Shown in pieces: positions 1 through 5,448 of a DNA stretch of 30,728 nucleotides (the stretch's first letter is position 1; each line of letters starts with the position of its first letter). Origin of the DNA: a virus; IMG/VR virus record IMGVR_UViG_3300020392_000051, positions 1-30,728 of that record; one strand, 5' to 3'. A model generated the notes under the pieces. That model was given only the letters and a program-made list of their open reading frames with translations. It was not told the origin of the DNA and did not search any database. Both the position numbers and the translations under genes were made by a program.

Positions 1-75
1 GAAGGAAAATACCATAAGTACTGGAATCGCGTATGGCATGATTTTTCAGTTGGTTTTAATTATAGAATAATTTAA
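1..75 (+). CDS. C-terminal end of an unidentified protein (partial)
   Basis: The first frame is open from the window edge to a TAA at 73-75 and encodes 24 residues rich in aromatic and basic amino acids, ending in SVGFNYRII. The gene starts upstream of the window. The 12-base gap to the next ATG and the shared strand suggest the same operon as the membrane protein that follows. Too little is visible to assign a function. The alternating hydrophobic tail could be a final beta strand, but that is a guess. Confidence 0.5.
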   Translation, partial: EGKYHKYWNRVWHDFSVGFNYRII

Positions 76-87
76 AATAATAGAATC

Positions 88-306
88 ATGGCATTTAAAG
101 ATATTTTTAAAGACGAAAACGACATTAATGAAAAATCAGTAGTTGGTTTTTCAGCTTTTGCAATTATGGTAGTATTTGCTATAACTGATTTAGCAACCGG
201 TTATTTTGGGCAAGATTTAGTAATTAATGAAGCTATCTATAATTCATTTGTGTTTGTAACTCTAGGTAGTTTTGGGATAGCAGGTTTAGAAAAATTTGCT
301 AAATAA
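88..306 (+). CDS. Small two-helix membrane protein, holin candidate
   Basis: This 72-aa protein has a charged N-terminus (MAFKDIFKDENDINEKS), then a hydrophobic segment at about residues 18-41 and a second at about 49-66, ending in LEKFAK. Two membrane helices with a short loop and a charged N-terminus fit small class II-like phage holins, which open the inner membrane for lysis. The sequence does not prove this, because many small phage membrane proteins look the same. Its TAA overlaps the ATG of the nuclease gene by one base (TAATG), so the two are probably translationally coupled. No endolysin lies next to it; the nearest cell-wall-type domain in the window is in the baseplate protein at 5402-7057. 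The upstream leader has no Shine-Dalgarno sequence. Confidence 0.5.
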   Translation: MAFKDIFKDENDINEKSVVGFSAFAIMVVFAITDLATGYFGQDLVINEAIYNSFVFVTLGSFGIAGLEKFAK

Positions 307-686
307 TGTATGAATATAAAGCTATAGTAGATAGGGTAGTTGATGGTGACACAATAGATGTCACTATTGATTTAGGATTTAAAGTGTGGAAAAAAATGAG
401 AGTCAGAATGGAAGGTATTAATACCCCAGAATCTAGAACTCGCGATTTAGAAGAAAAAAAACGGGGACTAGCTGCTAAAGATAGACTTATAGAAATTTTA
501 AAATTTAATGATAACGAATGTGTTTTGAAAGTTTCTGGAGTTGGTAAATATGGTAGAGCATTAGCTACCGTTATGGTTAATTCTCTTTCCCCCTTAAACG
601 GAGAAGATGGTATTACATTAATTGATGTTAATAGGCAATTAATAGAGGAAGGACACGCTGTTGAATATCATGGAGGAAAACGCTGA
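306..686 (+). CDS. Staphylococcal-nuclease-type (thermonuclease) endonuclease
   Basis: The 126-aa product is a single SNase (OB-fold) domain, a Ca2+-dependent nuclease family that cuts DNA or RNA. Visible landmarks are VVDGDT at residues 11-16 (metal-binding D15), RVRMEGINTPES at 32-43, holding the equivalents of catalytic Arg35 (R34) and Glu43 (E42), and GKYGRAL at 80-86 with the equivalent of Arg87 (R84). The usual Asp40 position is Asn39, in the INTPE variant. There is no signal peptide, so it probably acts in the infected cell or is carried in the virion. Possible roles are host DNA breakdown or nucleotide scavenging; the sequence does not choose between them. It is coupled to the membrane protein upstream and followed by a 40-base gap with a promoter-like element. 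Confidence 0.85.
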   Translation: MYEYKAIVDRVVDGDTIDVTIDLGFKVWKKMRVRMEGINTPESRTRDLEEKKRGLAAKDRLIEILKFNDNECVLKVSGVGKYGRALATVMVNSLSPLNGEDGITLIDVNRQLIEEGHAVEYHGGKR

Positions 687-701
687 TTTTTAATTTTTTT
701 A

Positions 702-713
702 TATATTTATAAC
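702..713 (+). promoter_or_regulatory. Candidate late promoter element TATATTTATAAC
   Basis: The 40-base gap between the nuclease gene and the next ATG (727) carries TATATTTATAAC. The same 12-mer occurs again at 5055-5066, and close variants precede four other genes. It lies 13 bases before the start codon, behind a T-rich tract. It is a candidate site for the gp55-like sigma factor encoded at 4359-5051. Strand assignment is inferred from gene direction; no transcript start is known. Confidence 0.4.
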
Positions 714-726
714 AAAACCTCATTAA

Positions 727-1188
727 ATGGCTACATTAAACGAAAATAATGATAATTATTATGGGTATAAACCTAAAAAAGAAGATAATATAGTAGGTTG
801 GCAAAATAATTCAATGGGACAAGGAACTCGTTTAGATAGAGTAAATCCTTATGAATTTAAAAAAGGAATGTATTATGAATTAGGGAAATTAGGTACTTCT
901 CTTAGAGAATCAGAAGAAGAACAAAGAGAAAAAGCTACTGAAACTATCCTAAAAAATTTAGAAAACGTCTCTCCTTCTTATTATTCATATATGATGCATT
1001 ATGAAACAGTTACTCGTAACATGGATCGTAAGCCATCCTTTAAATCCTTTTTAAAGGAATTAGAAGGACATTCTATGAAAGAAGTAAATGAAAAATTTAC
1101 TGAAGATAAGATGAAAGAAATTAAGCTCAAAGAAAATATTAGAGCTGAAGTTAGAAATAAAATTAACGAAATTTTCAAATTGAAATAA
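727..1188 (+). CDS. Hypothetical protein, helical, charged
   Basis: I do not recognise this 153-aa protein. It begins with a polar, Asn- and Tyr-rich stretch (residues 1-45, containing NDNYYGYKPKKED and GWQNNSMGQGTRLDRVNPYE) that looks disordered. A mostly helical region rich in Glu and Lys follows and ends in a basic tail (NKINEIFKLK). No catalytic motif, membrane segment or signal peptide is visible. It follows a promoter-like element and sits one base before the acidic gene at 1190, so the two are probably co-transcribed. In T4-related phages small proteins of this style are often virion or neck components, but nothing here establishes that. Confidence 0.7.
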   Translation: MATLNENNDNYYGYKPKKEDNIVGWQNNSMGQGTRLDRVNPYEFKKGMYYELGKLGTSLRESEEEQREKATETILKNLENVSPSYYSYMMHYETVTRNMDRKPSFKSFLKELEGHSMKEVNEKFTEDKMKEIKLKENIRAEVRNKINEIFKLK

Positions 1189-1189
1189 A

Positions 1190-1615
1190 ATGACTATTGA
1201 AGAATTAAACAAAATCATTCAAGAAGAGCTTAAAGCCTACTTAAATGAAGAACAAACTGATGAAGCTGTCCATGGAGAGGATGGTGATGATGATATTGAA
1301 GTAACTACTGATGAACCTGATGTTGCTGATGGTGGTGAAGCTATGGATACATTAAGGCAAATTTATGATATGCTTAGACCCATAGTAGAACCTGAAGGTG
1401 ATGAGGCAATGGATATGGATATGGACGGTGAAGAAGCTCCTATGGATGATGAAGCTGCTGATGAAGAACCTGAAGAGGAAATGGATGAAGCCGTTGGGTA
1501 TCCAAACTATAAAGCTGATGATGTCCAAAAAGTAAAATCAGATGCTACTGATGTTAATAAAGGACTCAACGAATCAGTAACTCGCTTTAAAAAACTTGCC
1601 AATATAAAAGGCTAA
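1190..1615 (+). CDS. Very acidic protein, possible prohead-core or scaffold-like protein
   Basis: The 141-aa product begins with an amphipathic helix (MTIEELNKIIQEELKAYLNE). A long stretch at about residues 20-100 is dominated by Asp, Glu and Met (for example DEAMDMDMDGEEAPMDDEAA). It ends in a basic helix (VTRFKKLANIKG). T4 prohead-core proteins such as gp67 are similarly small and highly acidic and are cut by the prohead protease at [LI]-x-E. Tripeptides of that kind occur here at IQE (10-12), LNE (18-20) and LNE shortly before the basic tail. The role is inferred from composition only; no capsid gene is in the window. It could equally be a DNA mimic or a linker protein. It is one base downstream of the preceding stop codon. 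Confidence 0.65.
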   Translation: MTIEELNKIIQEELKAYLNEEQTDEAVHGEDGDDDIEVTTDEPDVADGGEAMDTLRQIYDMLRPIVEPEGDEAMDMDMDGEEAPMDDEAADEEPEEEMDEAVGYPNYKADDVQKVKSDATDVNKGLNESVTRFKKLANIKG

Positions 1616-1628
1616 AAAATTTAATTCA

Positions 1629-2717
1629 ATGGTCAATACAGACGCTTTATTGAGCGAATGGGCATACCGATGCAAGAAGGGCTATCCAGACATGGATAGC
1701 CCCTCTGATCTTAAGGTTCTTAAGGATATCCTTAATGAGTGGGAAATTTCATTGCCCGAGTTTCAAGAACAAGTTATTACAGAACAAGAAAAAAAGGAAA
1801 TATCAGTTCAAGATATTGAAGAGATTTTAAATCAAATTAAGGATGATCAAAAAGCCCTTGATAAGATTTATAAGTTTATTATTAATAGACCAGGTGAAAA
1901 AGGATTTTTTGGTGTAGCTACTGATTCAAATGTTACTGATAAAACTGTAGATACATCTAATGCACCACAAGTTATATTTGATTTATTATCTAATAGTGGT
2001 GATTTAAAAAAATATATAGATTTAGAAAAACCCGGGTATAGTGAAATTGGTAAGGAAGGTAATTTTTTAGACTTTTTTGAAAAAAAATCGGGAATGTCTA
2101 GAGAGACTCTTACTAAAATGTTTAATTTTTCTGGAAAAGAAAGTGGAAGGGGTGTAGGTAAAGGAGAGGTAGCTATGGCGTTGTTATTTAAGGATGTAAA
2201 AATGGCGTCTGCAGGTGCAGGTGATTTAGATTGGAGTGGAAAGTCTTTAGAAGTAAAAGGATCTAATGCTCGTTTAGGAGGAAGAGATAGAAAATTTGAA
2301 GGGTTTGAACGTACAGCTTTAGGGCAGTTAGCTACTAAATATGATAAATCCGATGAAAAATTAACAACTCTTATTACTAATTTAGCAGATGAAGATGGAA
2401 TAGATAATAAAGAATTATTAGATGCTGTTATTGATTTTGAAGAAAAAGCCCACCCAAAAGGAGATGCTAAAAAATATTTTACTGAGAATATTTTAGGTAA
2501 TCCTATCGAACTTAGAAAATCATTTACTAAAAATTTAATTAAACATTATTCTACAAGTAAAAATATAGACCATTTTATATGGTGGAATAGTGAAAGTAGA
2601 TTTGGGAAATATATATCCTTTACACCTGAAGAAGCGGATGGATTAGTTGATAAAGGAGATTTAAGAACTAATAACATGTTTGTTTATCAATTAGATCCTT
2701 CTATTTCCAAACCCTAA
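1629..2717 (+). CDS. Protein with PD-(D/E)XK-like nuclease core
   Basis: The 362-aa protein has an N-terminal helical module (about 1-45, with ALLSEWAYRCKKGYPDMD), an acidic helical linker (about 50-90) and a larger globular part. The segment GKGEVAMALLF, then GDLDWSGKSLEVKGSNARL, gives Glu180, Asp201, Glu208 and Lys210 in the E...D...ExK arrangement of PD-(D/E)XK nucleases. The rest to the C-terminus is charged and mixed helix/strand. A DNA nuclease or a DNA-processing virion protein is the best inference. The exact family is not recognised, and the motif alone does not prove activity. The 5' end of the gene is less AT-rich than its surroundings and contains a strong inverted repeat at 1679-1702. 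The ATG lies 13 bases after the acidic gene. Confidence 0.6.
   Translation: MVNTDALLSEWAYRCKKGYPDMDSPSDLKVLKDILNEWEISLPEFQEQVITEQEKKEISVQDIEEILNQIKDDQKALDKIYKFIINRPGEKGFFGVATDSNVTDKTVDTSNAPQVIFDLLSNSGDLKKYIDLEKPGYSEIGKEGNFLDFFEKKSGMSRETLTKMFNFSGKESGRGVGKGEVAMALLFKDVKMASAGAGDLDWSGKSLEVKGSNARLGGRDRKFEGFERTALGQLATKYDKSDEKLTTLITNLADEDGIDNKELLDAVIDFEEKAHPKGDAKKYFTENILGNPIELRKSFTKNLIKHYSTSKNIDHFIWWNSESRFGKYISFTPEEADGLVDKGDLRTNNMFVYQLDPSISKP
1679..1702 (+). repeat. Perfect 9-bp inverted repeat (RNA hairpin) inside the coding region
   Basis: GGGCTATCC (1679-1687) and GGATAGCCC (1694-1702) are exact inverted copies separated by the 6-base loop AGACAT. After one A-C mismatch the stem can continue for three more pairs (1675-1677 with 1704-1706). 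A stem this GC-rich stands out in such an AT-rich genome. It starts 50 bases into the gene at 1629. No U-tract follows, so it does not look like an intrinsic terminator. Confidence 0.7.
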
Positions 2718-2802
2718 TTTGGATTTTCATCTCTTTTTATGTATCTTCCCTTACTGTAGGGGGTAAGGGTAAGGGTCGCAACGGATCGCACAGTCGCATA
2801 TT
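2718..2802. other. 85-base intergenic spacer with a CCCTTAC/GTAAGGG hairpin
   Basis: This is the longest clearly non-coding stretch in the window. CCCTTAC (2748-2754) pairs with GTAAGGG (2763-2769) across an 8-base loop, and GGGTAAGGGTAAGGGT shows a short tandem of GGGTAA units. The following 30 bases (GTCGCAACGGATCGCACAGT and beyond) are unusually GC-rich for this genome and carry GATCGCA. No T-run follows the hairpin, so a terminator is not well supported. An RNA-processing or regulatory role is possible. Confidence 0.45.
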
Positions 2803-3081
2803 ATGTCATTAAACAGTTTTTTCGATAGTATAGATACAGACGCACAGTTCGATGTGTGGAAAAAAACTATTACTCAAAAATTAGTTCATTTAAAAAATAT
2901 TATTCCTATTGAAAATAGGAATGAACTTAATTATGTAGGGGAAACAATAGAGTTTATTAACTCACTAAATCTCTTAAGTAGTGATTTTTTAGCTCACCAC
3001 CCTAATATGGATAATAAAAAAACTTTAATTAAAAGATTAAAAACCTGTAATTCTTTTCATAAAAAATTTGGAAATCGGTAA
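2803..3081 (+). CDS. Hypothetical small protein
   Basis: I do not recognise this 92-aa protein. It looks mainly helical (WKKTITQKLVHLKNIIPIE, then VGETIEFINSLNLLS), with a basic C-terminus (LIKRLKTCNSFHKKFGNR). There is no membrane segment or catalytic motif. It is the first gene after the hairpin-bearing spacer and is followed by a 32-base gap, so it may open a small transcription unit that includes the next genes. Its start is supported by the lack of any upstream in-frame extension with good coding character. Confidence 0.65.
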   Translation: MSLNSFFDSIDTDAQFDVWKKTITQKLVHLKNIIPIENRNELNYVGETIEFINSLNLLSSDFLAHHPNMDNKKTLIKRLKTCNSFHKKFGNR

Positions 3082-3113
3082 ATAGGTTTGTATATTAAAC
3101 AAAAATTTTAAAT

Positions 3114-3326
3114 ATGGCTTACAAAAGACAATTACAAATTGCGCTCGACCGCTTAGATCAAGGATTAGCTCGTGTACATAGCATGGTTAAACGTGGTAAA
3201 AATGCTGACGCAGTCTATTTTATGGAAAATAACTTAAAAGAACTATACGAAGAATTGGAAAATATTATTAATATTACGCCTGACAATGATGAATCAAGAG
3301 TAGGGTTTTTAGGTAGAAGACGATGA
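3114..3326 (+). CDS. Hypothetical small helical protein
   Basis: This 70-aa protein is not recognised. Residues 1-50 form a probable helical hairpin (QLQIALDRLDQGLARVHSMV, then MENNLKELYEELENII). The tail ends in the basic string GFLGRRR. The stop codon overlaps the next ATG (ATGA), so it is probably translationally coupled to the HD-fold gene. Size and helical character would fit a small structural or accessory protein; no function can be assigned. Confidence 0.65.
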   Translation: MAYKRQLQIALDRLDQGLARVHSMVKRGKNADAVYFMENNLKELYEELENIINITPDNDESRVGFLGRRR

Positions 3327-4105
3327 TAGGAGCAGAACAAATAAAGGTTAATTTTGAAAACTTTAATGAAGTTTTAGAAGTTAATTTTGAAGGTGAACGT
3401 TTAGAAAAGCTAAAAACCCTTTCTGATTGCCTTAAAGAAAGAATGATGTTTGCACCTGCATCATCTAAAGACTGGTTTAATAACGCTTTTCCTGGTGGTT
3501 ATTTAGATCATGTTTTAAGAGTAAATAAAATAGCTAATCAACTTCATAAATTATATGATTTCCATGGTGCAACCGAATCTTATACAGGTGAAGAATTAAA
3601 TTTTGTATCACTATTTTGTCAATTAGGTAAATTAGGAGATTGGAATAATGAATATTTTACTAAAAATGATTCTGATTGGCACGTTAAAAACTTGGGTATG
3701 GTATATAAATTCAATGAGCATGTACCTGCTATGAAAGTTTATGATCGTACTATTTATCTTCTCCAAGATGCTGGTATTAAGATATCTCATAATGAATATT
3801 TAGCTATTCGTAATCAAGAAGGATTATTTGATGATAGTAATAAATTTTATTTTTATAGTGGCCAAAAAGAAACTAAGTTTAGAACCCATTTACCATTATT
3901 AATCCACCAGGCAATTCAAACTGCTCAAGAAATAGAATTTCAAATGTGGAATTCTGGAAATTCGGTTATACAACAATCGTCTAAACCCGCTAATGCCTCC
4001 AAAGCTGATAAAACTATAAGGAAGGCTAAAGCGATAAACGTAGAAAATAATCCTAATTTCAACGAAAAAACTAAATCAATTATTGATTCATTCTTTACAG
4101 ATTAA
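3323..4105 (+). CDS. HD-superfamily-like protein lacking its metal ligands
   Basis: The 260-aa protein follows the plan of phage HD-domain phosphohydrolase-like proteins: PGGYLDHVLRVNKIANQL (57-74), a helix FVSLFCQLGKLGDW (94-107), then DRTIYLLQDAGIKISHNEY and a later LPLLIHQAIQTAQE helix. In active HD enzymes the second helix reads like LLHDIGK; here the HD pair is Cys99-Gln100. The later His and Asp positions also look replaced (RNQEGL and IHQAIQ). His63 remains. This suggests a fold kept for binding or structure rather than hydrolysis, although my alignment is by eye. The C-terminal 60 residues are polar and probably flexible. The gene overlaps its upstream neighbour by four bases and abuts the next. 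Confidence 0.6.
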   Translation: MIGAEQIKVNFENFNEVLEVNFEGERLEKLKTLSDCLKERMMFAPASSKDWFNNAFPGGYLDHVLRVNKIANQLHKLYDFHGATESYTGEELNFVSLFCQLGKLGDWNNEYFTKNDSDWHVKNLGMVYKFNEHVPAMKVYDRTIYLLQDAGIKISHNEYLAIRNQEGLFDDSNKFYFYSGQKETKFRTHLPLLIHQAIQTAQEIEFQMWNSGNSVIQQSSKPANASKADKTIRKAKAINVENNPNFNEKTKSIIDSFFTD

Positions 4106-4354
4106 ATGGAAATTATAATTGCAATATTATCAGCCCTATTAATAGCCGCGGGTGTAGCTATAAGAAATCTTATAAGAAAAAACGAAATATTAGAAGATTT
4201 TATTGCGACCCAAAGTGAAGCTATAGATAAATGTAATCATAGATTAACTCAAATCGATGATAAAGGTATTTTTATAGCGGATGATGAAATAGGTTGGTTT
4301 TTTAATGAAGTTAAGAAGATACAGGAGGCATTAAACGAATTCCGCCTCCGTTAA
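4106..4354 (+). CDS. Small membrane-anchored protein with cytoplasmic helix
   Basis: The 82-aa product starts with one hydrophobic helix (IIIAILSALLIAAGVAI, about residues 3-19), then a basic stop-transfer stretch (RNLIRKNE). A helical region rich in charged residues and a conserved-looking patch follow (DDKGIFIADDEIGWFF), ending in an amphipathic helix. Similar one-helix proteins with a D-x-K-x-x-F...DDE...F patch occur in T4-related marine phages without known function; this comparison is from memory. It sits directly behind the HD-like gene and four bases before the sigma factor gene. Confidence 0.6.
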   Translation: MEIIIAILSALLIAAGVAIRNLIRKNEILEDFIATQSEAIDKCNHRLTQIDDKGIFIADDEIGWFFNEVKKIQEALNEFRLR

Positions 4355-4358
4355 CTTT

Positions 4359-5051
4359 ATGCCTAGAAAAAAAAGCAAACGACAATATTTTACAGAAGAT
4401 ACAGAAGCAGCTATAATAGAATATTTAGCTAGCGAAAATCAAGTAGAGAGAAATCGGATTTATAATGCACGAATTCACCATTCATTTTATAAATTAGCCG
4501 AAAATCTTATTCATACCTTTAAATTTTATTATACTGAGGTAGATGATCTCGAAGATTTAAAACACGAGGTTATTACATTTTTACTTGAAAAACTCCATTA
4601 CTTTAAAGTAGGAAAGGGTAAAGCCTTTTCTTATTTTAGTATTGTAGGTAAAAACTATCTTATTCTTTATAATAATAAAAATTATGCCAAAAAGAAAGGT
4701 AAAGCAGACCTTTTAGAAGTTGATACAGACTCAGGTATATTAAATAATTTTGAAAATAAAGAAAAACTAGACGAAAAAATAGAATTTTTAGATCTTTTTA
4801 TAGAAAAATTAGATCGTAAATTACCTACTATTTTTAATAAACCTAAAGATATTGTAGTAGCTGATGCTATAATAACCCTATTTAAAAAAAGAGAATCATT
4901 AGAAATCTTTAATAAAAAAGCTCTTTATATTTATATCAGAGAAATCACTGGGTGTGATACACCTTCTATTACTAAAGTTACTAAAAATTTAAAATCATAC
5001 TATATCAAAGCTTATAATCAATGGGAAAACGGTAAGCCAATAGTTTTATAA
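4359..5051 (+). CDS. 55: Late-transcription sigma factor, T4 gp55-like
   Basis: The 230-aa protein resembles the T4 gp55 family of late sigma factors, which bind host RNA polymerase and recognise only a short -10-like element. After a basic N-terminus (MPRKKSKRQYF), residues about 25-100 form a region-2-like helical bundle. It includes TEVDDLEDLKHEVITFLLEK and VGKGKAFSYFSIVGKNYLI, matching the sigma region 2 pattern DL...E......K......AFxYF....N. The C-terminal half is divergent and contains a helix-turn-helix-like segment (about 185-215). It is longer than T4 gp55 (185 aa). A promoter-like element recurring in this window (TATATTTATA) is a plausible target. It lies in front of the structural block it would be expected to switch on. 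Confidence 0.7.
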   Translation: MPRKKSKRQYFTEDTEAAIIEYLASENQVERNRIYNARIHHSFYKLAENLIHTFKFYYTEVDDLEDLKHEVITFLLEKLHYFKVGKGKAFSYFSIVGKNYLILYNNKNYAKKKGKADLLEVDTDSGILNNFENKEKLDEKIEFLDLFIEKLDRKLPTIFNKPKDIVVADAIITLFKKRESLEIFNKKALYIYIREITGCDTPSITKVTKNLKSYYIKAYNQWENGKPIVL

Positions 5052-5054
5052 TTA

Positions 5055-5066
5055 TATATTTATAAC
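5055..5066 (+). promoter_or_regulatory. Candidate late promoter element TATATTTATAAC
   Basis: The 16-base gap between the sigma factor gene and the next gene consists almost entirely of this element, and the ATG follows one base later (5068). It is identical to the copy at 702-713. If it acts as a -10-type box, the transcript would start at or inside the beginning of the gene, giving a leaderless message or serving a start further downstream. Confidence 0.4.
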
Positions 5067-5067
5067 T

Positions 5068-5448
5068 ATGAATACTCCACTCGATACAGTATTATTTAAT
5101 GGAAAAACATCTTCTGATGTATTTAAGGAAATATATGATAACAGCAAAAAAAAGGATAAACAAATTAATTCTTTAATTGCCGAACTAAAACCCTTAATAC
5201 AAAATATTGGAGATGCACCAGTAGTTGTACCCCTTATAAAAGAATATTTAGAAGTTAGTGTAAAAAATGATGAACATCTTATAAAAATGATGGCTGTCAT
5301 ACAAAGAATGGGTAATAATAATGGTTCAGGTGGTAGTGATTCTCTTTTAACAGACGAAGAATTAAAACAACTTCAACAAATAGCAGAAGAAGTAGCACAA
5401 GATGCCAACAAATCAACTAAAAACATTAAAAGGCCAAAGGAGCAATAA
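5068..5448 (+). CDS. Hypothetical protein with coiled-coil, start of the hub operon
   Basis: The 126-aa protein is not recognised. It is helical, with a basic patch (NSKKKDKQINSLIAELKPLI), a second helix (EYLEVSVKNDEHLIKMMAVI), a flexible NNNGSGGSDS linker at about 83-92 and a C-terminal acidic helix (TDEELKQLQQIAEEVAQDA). It could be a tail chaperone or assembly factor, judging only by its place directly upstream of the baseplate hub gene. Its last 47 bases overlap the beginning of that gene in another frame, which is more than the 1-11 base overlaps elsewhere in the window. Confidence 0.65.
   Translation: MNTPLDTVLFNGKTSSDVFKEIYDNSKKKDKQINSLIAELKPLIQNIGDAPVVVPLIKEYLEVSVKNDEHLIKMMAVIQRMGNNNGSGGSDSLLTDEELKQLQQIAEEVAQDANKSTKNIKRPKEQ

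Noticed and set aside
2748-2769. Intrinsic terminator after the nuclease-like gene
   Set aside because: The stem is present but no T-run follows; GC-rich sequence does.
4926-4937. Another TATATTTATATC copy within the sigma factor gene
   Set aside because: It encodes Leu-Tyr-Ile-Tyr-Ile codons and is not near a start codon, so it shows the motif also arises by chance in coding DNA.
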